DNA from: Gonocerus acuteangulatus
Lineage: Eukaryota; Arthropoda; Insecta; Hemiptera; Coreidae
Length of the DNA: 64,000 bases
Direction of reading: 5' to 3'
Assembly: GCA_946811695.1 (NCBI GenBank)
Contig: OX328124.1
Span: forward strand, 86,952,030 to 87,016,029
Numbering within the stretch: the first letter of the stretch is position 1; each line of letters begins with the position of its first letter. Shown here in pieces: positions 1-64,000 of this stretch. A program made the position numbers and the translations under genes. The notes below the pieces were generated by a model. The model worked only from the letters and a program-made list of their open reading frames with translations. It was not told where the DNA came from and searched no databases.

Positions 1-40
1 TAATTTAATTAGTAAATGTACTATTTCATTTTTCTTTTAG

Positions 41-55269
<55,229 letters not shown>

Positions 55270-56912
55270 GTAAGCTACTTTTGTAATAAATGCCAAATTC
55301 TTATTTGGTTTACCGTTATTTCAAACATTTCTCTTTAGTTTGTAAAATGTTATTCCTTATAACTGAGGCATTTCATAAAAAAAAAAAAAATCTTGCAGAG
55401 CCCATTAGGTTAATGTCTTCAATTTGTTTGTTTGATGAGGAGTCAGGCAAAATGATTAATTTTGCCAATAATAATGAGACATGCCATAAAGGTTAGATAT
55501 TTAAACTAAAACTTTGTTGTAGTTTTTTTTTAATGTCAACTGGACTTGTTTCAAAATAATGAGCATTACAATTAGTATATACGATTGGACTATGTGGGAA
55601 AATAATTTAAAAATTGTCTTCTTATATTAAAAGAAAAAAAATATTAAGAATAAGAATGATCAATTTTCAAAATACATAATTTTCCAATAAGCTTGCTAAA
55701 ATGGTAATACACTCATCACCGATATCTATATTTACCATCACCGATTTTGTATATATATTGATGTACCTAATATGATATGATTGGTAGAAAGTAATTGAGG
55801 TCTCACCTTCTGATTTTTAATGAAAGTCCTCTCCTATGAATAATAAATTAAAATTTAAATAACCTTATAGCCATCTGGAGTAAATGTTTCTTTAGATATA
55901 GCATCAGCAACCTTCTCAATTCTGTTGTGCTTGAAAATAGTTTATATTATTACCTAATTCCATCTCCATTGTGAAAAATTGTCTCTTTAAGCTGAGGGAA
56001 TTTTGTTTTCCTTTAGGAGGTATAAGGTTCTAGGAGATTGCACATCTTAAAATTCATTGTATGTTGGTTGATAAGATCCTGACTGAGACAGTAAATATTG
56101 ATTAATGCTACTGGAATATATCTTTTAAAAGTATTAGATATAAATCATTTTAATTTCTTGAGTTCATGGGTACTATACTTCATTTAATCATTCTTTACTG
56201 AAATTTCTCTAAAATTCTCTGTATCCTTATCACTAGGAGCTTAAAAACGTTTTTAGCCTTCGGCTAAGTATTGATAAGTATTAAACACAATATCCTTTGT
56301 CTGACCTCTAAAAGCTTTTTTTATTCTTAAACAAGACATGATCAGTTTTTATAGAGTTTTGCTTTTGATGTTGTTTCTTCCATCGGGAATATTTCCTTCA
56401 ATATTTTGTGCATGCAAGTTTGAATTTTTCCATCTATCTGAACCGGCTAAAACGTTTAGAGCACCACAGAAATGGTAATATTCCTAAAATAATTGATAAA
56501 AAATAATAAAATGAAAATTTATAATATTATGTCAGTATGATAACAATATTTTTTTAATTAGAATATATTGATAATAATTCCTGGGTATGTTTTTCTCATA
56601 AAGCAACCCAGGAAGTGTTATTCTTCTTCTATCCTGTTCAATGAACTTCTTCTGCTTGAAATATTATAGAAATACTCTACAGTATGATTCTTGTGATCCA
56701 GTTTTTTTTTTTTTTTTTTTACTTACTGAAATATTAAACCTACTATAAGAGCCAATTAAATTTAAACTAATTGACTTTTAGTTCCTGAATTCTTTGATAA
56801 ATAGTTGAGGAAACTATTTTTATGAATTGTATCCAAAAAAACCTTATTCTGCCCTTTCAGGTAATTTCATCAATTTAGCCTCCCCCCCCCCCTTATTCTT
56901 CATTCGTCTATC
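55270..56912 (+). other. Intron 52, 5' part
   Basis: AT-rich; no acceptor followed by an open, in-phase, helix-type frame found by eye. Contains T and C homopolymer runs near 56701 and 56883. Confidence 0.5.
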
Positions 56913-56916
56913 TTAA

Positions 56917-57439
56917 CCCTTTGAGTGCCTTGAACATATTAAGTCATTAGTGTAGGTTGGTCGAGTAAAAATTATCTGAAGAAAACAACACAACTAATAA
57001 ACAAGTGAGATCCTTTTGGCCCCCTGTTACTCTTCATTTGGTACACATGTCAATACTTATTATAAGTTCTTAACATATATAGTACGTATTTCACCTCCTC
57101 CCCCCCTTATTTCTAATGCCGTTTGTTCGATAAAATCAATGCATATTAACATACTCGTAATTTTATTTATATCTAAAATTGTCCAAGTTTAAGAAATCCC
57201 GTTTAAAGTAAATACCATTCCTAATTTAAATATATTAATCACAGAAAAGAAAATTATTCCTATTTCTTTACTGAATAGTCGTAACTATTATTTACGAAAT
57301 AATAATAATTAAAATACTAGTCATTCAGAACAAAAATTTTTTTTGACTAATTTTTTTATTGATTTTTTTAACCGAATGATTTTTACGCTACTCTGGCCCT
57401 ACAACTTAGCATGTTAAGATGTTCAGAGAAGCCAAAGAG
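56917..57439. mobile_element. piggyBac-like non-autonomous element
   Basis: Flanked by TTAA on both sides (56913-56916 and 57440-57443). Ends CCCTTTGAGTGCCTTGAAC and, from the right on the minus strand, CTCTTTGGCTTCTCTGAAC. 523 bp with no transposase. Confidence 0.68.
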
Positions 57440-57443
57440 TTAA

Positions 57444-60051
57444 GCTGGCAAGGAATGAGCCCACTCCAGTCATATCTAGAAGAGTGTCGTTCATTAGCTA
57501 GCTTGAGAACAGCTGCATTCATACCAATGATGTTAGTTTCAACTGTTTTATATTCCTTTTATTACTCATCCTTCTAGGCTATTTTCATACCGTTTAGTTA
57601 TGTTCTCAGTTATCTTTTCAATGACATTTATTGGTTGGGGGGGGGGGAAATAGAATTCTTAAGAGATTCCTTATTTTCTAACATTTTTTTTTTGTTTGTT
57701 TTATTCAGAAATTCAAATTCAAATGGTCTTAACAAATATTTTCAACTAAATTTTTTAGGAAAGCCGTTCTTTTTCGTAATTAGAGGTAAACATTCTTCAT
57801 TTTTAGGCAGTTTCTCACCTTTTTTTATAAATACTTGCACAGTTTAAGTAGTATTTTATTTTTATTTTTTCTTAATAAAGAATTTTATTTATAATATTAT
57901 GAGTATTTATTATAATAATTGCAGTAATTGTCTCAGATAAAAAATTAATCATCTTATTTGAATGAAATTTATTAATAAAAGTTAACTTATATTTGAATTA
58001 TTGCTAAGAATTGTATTTCACTGTACTCCTATGGGCTATAAGGTTCTTTAGAATATTTTTGGTTTATTATATTATTTTATAAATCATTTTCTTTATCTTT
58101 AAGATTTTTGTGGATGATAAGTCATGAGTGTTTGAGAACCGTGCATTTATTTGGAATGAAACTTTGAACAGAAACAATAAACCCAGAACAGCGTTAATAG
58201 CCTAATTGTTGATACACTGTTAAACAAACAAAAAAACAATAAATAAAATAATAAAAATAAAATAAAATAAATCCAAAAATTTTCTTACAGTGTTTCAACG
58301 ATTTTTTTTTTTTTTTTATGTAAGACAATTTAAAAATGACTGGAAGTAAAAAAGCTTGTCAGTTCCTCGACTTGTTAATTTTTGCATGTTTCTTCCCCTT
58401 CTACAAGTAAGAAAGCCACCTGTTAGAATAACCCCATAGCATATATGATTTCTGACTTATTTGAAATAAGAAGTGTATCTTTCATCCCACTGCAACTCCA
58501 TGTATGTTTTTCATTTGAAAAACTATAAATGCAATTCTACTCCATTTCTCCTTAAGATAATTCAAAATTCTCAAAAAAATTTGACAAATTGTGACCAGAA
58601 ACTATTTATTAATTTCCTTTCAAATAGAAGGGTGATACAAATTTTGATAGCCAAGGATAATTTCACCTAAAATCCTATTATTTAGACACAAAAAAAAAAT
58701 TGAATAATGGTAACATGCATTCCATTTTCTTGTCATTCTAATTTAGTTATTATTCTCTGGAATAGGATTATTGTAGAAATATGTTATGATGATGTAGTTC
58801 CTTTCATTAAAAACTTTATTCAAGAATATAAGCACAATTACAATAATAAGAAATAAAATTTATGAAAGTACTTTTAAACAATTCGGAAAATATTTAAAAA
58901 AAAAATGATTTTTGACTGGAATTAGATTAATAAAACAAACTTACTAAGTGTGTATGCTCGGGTTCTTTTGAGTGTGAGCGTTTTTAGAAGCATGTGTTTA
59001 ATAGACCAGAATGTGTAGTAGCAGCACAGATTCTCGAAAATAGTAATATTCTAACTGTTTTGAAATTGTATGTGTCTATTTCTAAATATATTAATTCTGA
59101 TGTTTACTATTTCTCCAAATATTATGTTCAATTCCAATTTTTAACTGATTGTTGGTCACAACATAGATAGCTCTTGAAGCTGTAGGAAACATTTTGATGA
59201 TTTAGTGTTATGAACAGAGAATGCCTGGTGTTTCAATTCATCAATGTGTTTCCATTAGACCTGATCTGATTTTGTTAGAAACAAGTATTAAATAAGCATT
59301 GCAATGGTTTGTTTTATTTTTACATGTCGACTACCAAAGCACACAATTATATCTAATTGCTTGAGAGATGTTAAGAAATATTGATACTATAAATTGGGAA
59401 CAGAAACACTTCAATGAAGCTATTAAGGGCAATAAAAAAGAAAGAAATTTAATTACTGAGGGAGCAATATCTTAAACGAAATATCAACTAAGATACCCAA
59501 AATACTGAACCAATATAAGCCCTAGAGACATTTTGCGAAAAATTAAGATGTGTTTCTTAAAATTTATGAGAATGTGAAGTAACCTCAGTGTATCTGTATT
59601 AGAGCATTTACATTTTTAACTGTACATTGCTCATTTTAGTCCAATTCCTTAGTTCTGATCAACACATTTTCTTATCAATCTTTGGGAATTGATGATTACC
59701 CCAATTGTTATTCAAGCATCTGCAGGTCACAACTACCCTTCTTTCTTCTTGCCTGATTTTGCTTTAGAGGTATAGGGGTATTTGATTAATGGTTTGGTGC
59801 ATGATTTATATCTGCTTTGCTAATGGTAATATTTGGAAAGAAATAAGTTATAAAAATGTATATAGCATATTCTATATTTTTGAAAGAAGTAAATATTGAG
59901 CTAGTTAATTCCTTATTGAGAGTACCCTTGCTGATGAGTAAAAATGTATTCTTTTATTATCTTTACTCTTTATTGTATTGAGATTTTAAATATAAATTAT
60001 TGTTTAGGAGTTCTCAATTTGAAATATTAGTTTTAATATTTTATTTACCTA
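57444..60051 (+). other. Intron 52, middle part
   Basis: Featureless AT-rich DNA with homopolymer runs (G run at 57638, T runs near 57687 and 58303). No coding exon, RNA gene or element ends that I can support. Confidence 0.5.
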
Positions 60052-61047
60052 CGAGGTGTTTTCAAAAAGTATAGGGTGGCATTTATATTTTTTGGAATTA
60101 TTTATCTCTTTCATAGTAATTTGCATTATATATTATACACTTATGCTAGCACTTCTTCCAATCCTCGAATAATTGCTGGAACTCGATCTTTGGAATAGCA
60201 ATTAGCTCTCTTAGCAATGCTCTTTTAATTTCATTTGCTTGAAAGAGTGACAATTCTTAGTTTTTTTTGTTTTTTTTTTATTATTTCTGAAAACAAAAAA
60301 GAAATACTCACTCGTGGCCATACCTGGTGAATTCACTGGTTGGGTGGGCATCAAGAGAGTGCTGTTTTTCACCAGAAATTCACAAACAAGCAATGAAGTG
60401 CTAACAAACAAATCTATACAAGACCACACAACACCATTCAAATTGAACCCTCACTTGATATTCAACCTCTCTTGCCAAAGTTTTTCTGTCTTGTTGATTC
60501 CAGCATGCCTCCACTGGGAGGATTGATCCTTAGCCAAAACATACATCTGAAAAGATTTTGAGGCTTGAGATAATTCATAAGCCAAGAGCATCAGCAACAT
60601 CTCTGATGATTTCATAATAATTTCTTGGACCTTTTTCCACATTTTCATCAGAATCCTCACTATCTTGAACTTCTTCATGACATTCTTCTATTGGCCCAGA
60701 TGTCAGTGCGCCATGAATAAAAAACAGGGCACTTGTATAACTTTGTTTTGCTCATAGGAGACTCAGTAAAAGCAATATTCCACATTTCAAAAACTCTGTT
60801 ACATTTTATTCCATTTTTACAACCAAATTTAGCACAAATTCTCTGGACTATTTTTAAAACAAATCAATAATTGCCACCCATAAGCAAATACATGTAGCCT
60901 TCTTGTCAACTGAAAACAGAATTAACATCCAACATGAATACAATTGTACAGATACGTTTCAGATATATTTGCCTACACAAAAAAGAAAATTCAAAGGAAT
61001 CGGACTTATTAAACCAAAAACGTTCTGATATTTTTTGAACACACCTC
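60052..61047 (-). mobile_element. Decayed mariner element, minus strand
   Basis: Ends CGAGGTGTTTTCAAAAAGTA (left) and, from the right on the minus strand, GAGGTGTGTTCAAAAAATAT are mariner-type terminal repeats. A TA precedes the left end. The minus-strand interior retains transposase-like pieces. Length about 1 kb, a little short of an intact mariner. Confidence 0.8.
60211..60678 (-). pseudogene. Mariner transposase remnant
   Basis: Two minus-strand frames (60451-60678 and 60211-60441) carry EIIMKSSEMLLMLLAYELS (helix-turn-helix area) and, near the C-terminus, NSTLLMPTQPVNSPGMATSE followed by YFFF. The latter corresponds to the mariner motif before the last catalytic Asp (usually ...SPDLAPCDFFLF). 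That Asp is lost here and the frame is broken. Not functional. Confidence 0.75.
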
Positions 61048-61689
61048 TTTTTTATTTTATTTTGATCTTTGAATAATTCAAGGTTTCTTAAGGACTAGTT
61101 TACCTACAAAAATAAATTTGATTTTCAGACATTTCAATTTATACAGAATGTCCCAAATAAGACGGCTCAAACTAATTTTGCGGCCAAACGGTTGATCTGA
61201 GAAAAAGATGTCAGAGGCAAAAGTTGTAGTGCTTGACCTAAGCTTTCCAAAAATATCAATTATTTAACAAATTCACCGCGCATGTGCGCTCGGCGCTAGC
61301 TGAAATGTTGATGTTTGCAGATGAGCCCTATTATTATGCACATCATTTTAAAGGGAATTAAAAAAGAAACTCTTTGCTGCAAACTGCACTTCGATATCTT
61401 TAAAATCAAATATGTTTCGTGCAATTCAAATTTTATTGTTTCAAATTAAAACAATTTTTTGGAAGCACTTACAGTGGTCGATTATGAATGTGTGATTCAT
61501 GACTTTGAGGTATTTTTTCCTCAACTTTCTGAAAAAAATATGGCCGATCCTCTAAAAGAAATATTTTTCCTAATAACTTTAATAAAATTGAAAATAAGGC
61601 ATATTTTTTAAGTATTTATTCTTTTGGGAATAACTAAGCTAAATCTGATCATTCATGTTATCTCCCTCACATCCATATCCCTATTTGAA

Positions 61690-61820
61690 AGGTATTGATG
61701 CAAGGATGGGGTGGTACTTACTGCGCTGAAGTGTACGGTGAACATTTCTTCTTGAAATCCGTGTTTCTCTGGCAATCTCCCGAACACTGATGTGGGGATT
61801 TCTCCTAACAAGGTCCAAGA
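61690..61820 (-). pseudogene. Transposase HTH fragment in the left arm
   Basis: Minus-strand reading TILDLVRRNPHISVREIARE, then TRISRRNVHRTLQRSKYHP, a helix-turn-helix typical of IS630/Tc1/mariner transposases. It is followed by ILASIPFK and a stop, where the catalytic domain should be. Confidence 0.78.
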
Positions 61821-62017
61821 TGGTGAATATTTTTCCTAATAACTTTCATAAAATTGAAAATAAGGCATATTTTTAAGTATTTATTTTTTAGGGATTAACT
61901 AAGCTAAATCTGATCATTCATGTTATCTATCTAGTCCTTTGGATCCGATATTCCTTATTGGATTATGGTTCATTATTTTGTTTTTGTTCATTATTAATGT
62001 AATATTCGCTTTCAACC

Positions 62018-62391
62018 ATGAAATTCACAAGTTGTGAGATTTTGGATATGATTATTTTTTTCGGGAGTATAGATGTAAAGCTCGGATGGCTGCTGGACTT
62101 AACGCGCCGTATTACCCAAACCGAGTTCATCCATCTTACAAAACGATTTTGCGTCTGGTGTCAAACACCCGACAAGGACATTTCTCTTTCACCAGAAGAC
62201 ATCGTTGAAGAGACCAGGAGACCATCTTGGACCTTGTTAGGAGAAATTCCCACATCAGTGTTAGGGAGATTGCCAGAGAAACACGGATTTCAAGAAGAAA
62301 TGTTCACTGTACACTTCAGCGCAGTAAGTACCACCCCTTCCTTGCATCAATACCTTTCAAATAGGGATATGGATGTGAGGGAGATAACATG
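62018..62391 (+). pseudogene. Transposase N-terminus, frameshifted and truncated
   Basis: Begins MKFTSCEILDMIIFFG. Family-like pieces appear in another frame (YPNRVHPSYKTILRLV). The HTH region RNPHISVREIARETRISRRN is best read from the mirrored left arm. The catalytic DDE/D domain is absent. The single long plus-strand frame is an artefact of the frameshift. Confidence 0.7.
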
Positions 62392-62905
62392 AATGATCAG
62401 ATTTAGCTTAGATGTCCCCTAAAGAATAAATACTTAAAAAATATGCCTTATTTTCAATTTTATTAAAGTTATTAGGAAAAATATTTCTTTTAGAGGATCG
62501 GCCATATTTTTTTCAGAAAGAAGAGGAAAAAATACCTCAAATTCATGTATCACACATTCATAACCGACCTCTGTAAGTGCTACCAAAAAATCGTTTTAAT
62601 TTAAAACAATGAAATTTGAATCGCACGAAACATATTTGATTTTAAAGATATCGAAGTGCGGTTTGCAGCCAAGAGTTTCTTTTTTAATTCCCTTTAAAAA
62701 GATATGCATAATAATAGGGGTCATCTGCAAACCTCAACATTTCAGCTAGTGCCGAGCGCACATGCGCGGAAAAGATTTTAAATAATTGACATATTTGGAA
62801 AGCTTAGATCAAGCCCTACAACTTTTACCTCTGGCATTTTTTTCTCAGACCAACCGTTTGGCCGCAAAATTAGTTTGAGCCGTCTTATTTGGGACACCCT
62901 GTATA

Positions 62906-64000
62906 TTTTGTGGCAGGTGGTCGAAAAACAGGATAGCATTTATCAGCTAAGGCAAATCCATTAGTCTTTTTTAATGAGCTAATTTGATATTTCAAGCTCA
63001 GCTCCTTGAAAAAGCTCTACTAAAACCCTTCAGTCATTGAAGGATAATAAATGTTCTATTCGTCAGCTAGCTCACCAAAAGTTATTAATGATTTGTTCCA
63101 AATCCTTCCTTAAGTTTATTAGAATCATGGCAATATATATGTATCACGTTACAGCCATATTGAGGGTAGTATATGTAATGAATAGATATTGAAGCTGTTC
63201 AATAACTTGTTGTACTTTTGCTTGAACTTGCAAAAGCACAAAAAGCACTTTCACCTGCACTTGTGTGTTTATTTATATGTCAATAAATAACTTGTTTTAA
63301 ATTTGCAAATTAATGTTATTAATGCTTTTTGCTCAAATGATATTTATATTCAAAACACAAAAGAAAGTTAAATAGAATAATTGAAATTATTATGACATCA
63401 AAATCTTGAATCCATGACTTTATTTAAAAACTTCTAAGTAAAGTTTTTCAAGCATGAAAAATTTCAATGTCGTCACCATTTTGTATGATTTTGTTCGTGT
63501 CATTGTAAGTAAGCAAACAGTATATACTATTGTTTTACCTTAATTTTAGATTTTTCGTATAGATACTAATCTTTAGATAGAAGCTTACATTTTATTTTAT
63601 TAGTGAAATAGAAATGAATGTTTTGTTTGGAGAAAATTTTAGATGACCTAAACTGTGCAAAGGTAGACTTTCATTGCTGCTCAATTGTTTTAGTAAAATG
63701 ATTTCACCACGGAATCTCCATGTAGAGGCTTATATATTAGCTGCAAATAAATAAAGCTATCCATGACTACTGAATTTCTTATGCCTATTCATTCATACGT
63801 GTTTCTTGGGCCACATTTACTTTACTTAATCAGAGAAATGCCTGCTTGCTCAAGTTTAAAGTTAAAATTTTTCTTTTCTAAGTGTTAAATGTAAATTCTC
63901 CCTAAATAAAATAATTTCCCATTCTTAACTTAAAAGTGATGAATCCCTTTTTTATAACGATTTTTTTTTTCATTTAAATTGTACTTATACTGTAATTGTT
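62906..64000 (+). other. 3' end of window, intron 52
   Basis: AT-rich. No exon, RNA gene or repeat end identified. Confidence 0.5.

Larger units (their letters stand above)
61142..62903. mobile_element. Palindromic rearranged Tc1/mariner-type element
   Basis: Arms of about 690 bp run inward from TACAGAATGTCCCAAATAAG (left) and, on the minus strand from the right, TACAGGGTGTCCCAAATAAG. Both sides carry TA. Each arm includes the same transposase helix-turn-helix segment read outward (minus at 61690-61820, plus at 62230-62340). The centre (61830-62215) has the transposase N-terminal region on the plus strand. A 100 bp segment (61830-61930) directly repeats one in the left arm (61560-61675). The structure implies an inverted duplication after internal deletion. 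Confidence 0.82.

Noticed and set aside
57635..57847. 70-residue reading frame as a possible last exon
   Set aside because: Phe-rich composition, no acceptor in phase 0 with the donor of exon 52, and unlike spectrin helices.
62018..62392. 124-residue plus-strand gene
   Set aside because: Frameshifted transposase N-terminus inside a palindromic mariner-type element.

Overview
The window is a stretch of an AT-rich animal genome, most likely an arthropod. It has GT-AG introns full of tRNA-derived SINEs, a Jockey-type LINE, Tc1/mariner, hAT, piggyBac-like and Helitron-like elements, and long AT microsatellites. No prokaryotic features, rRNA genes or intact tRNA genes were seen. The exact order is not decidable from the sequence alone.

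One gene accounts for all host coding sequence. I resolve 52 consecutive plus-strand exons between 41 and 55269. They join into a single uninterrupted frame of 3506 complete codons. Both ends are open: the first exon begins with the last base of a split codon, and the last exon ends at a GTAAGC donor. The protein is entirely alpha-helical and shows repeated spectrin helix-A signatures (W-x2-Y ... WL). No catalytic, calponin-homology, SH3 or transmembrane segment is encoded here. A spectrin-repeat rod of this length and divergence fits best with the central rod of a nesprin (Msp300/SYNE1-like) outer-nuclear-envelope linker. A spectraplakin (Shot/dystonin-like) rod is the main alternative. The actin-binding CH domains would lie upstream and a KASH tail downstream.

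Layout. 1-8471: exons 1-13, compact, with one minus-strand SINE. 8472-12483: a 4 kb intron with a 189 bp TA tract, a complete tRNA-SINE with 13 bp target-site duplication (TSD), and a Jockey LINE whose 5' part is inverted (twin priming). 12484-24782: exons 14-27, with a Helitron-like element (16715-17504) and a 1.36 kb fold-back element whose arms carry tRNA-Met-like sequence (22842-24200). 24783-28241: an intron with a terminal-inverted-repeat element, a five-unit 124 bp tandem array and a 244 bp near-perfect hairpin. 28242-39663: exons 28-43, with a SINE abutting an exon acceptor and a young RNase H-encoding LINE fragment. 39664-49576: a 9.9 kb intron holding hairpin elements, two hAT-like non-autonomous elements and a SINE. 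49577-55269: exons 44-52. 55270-64000: 8.7 kb of intron with no exon that I can support, ending in two different mariner-type elements side by side.

The host gene and the mobile elements are linked mainly by architecture. Forty-one of the 51 internal introns are phase 0, so most exons could be skipped without a frameshift. At least six long inverted repeats sit in the same pre-mRNA and could fold into double-stranded RNA. Exon limits were read by eye from splice consensus and frame continuity; no search or alignment was run.
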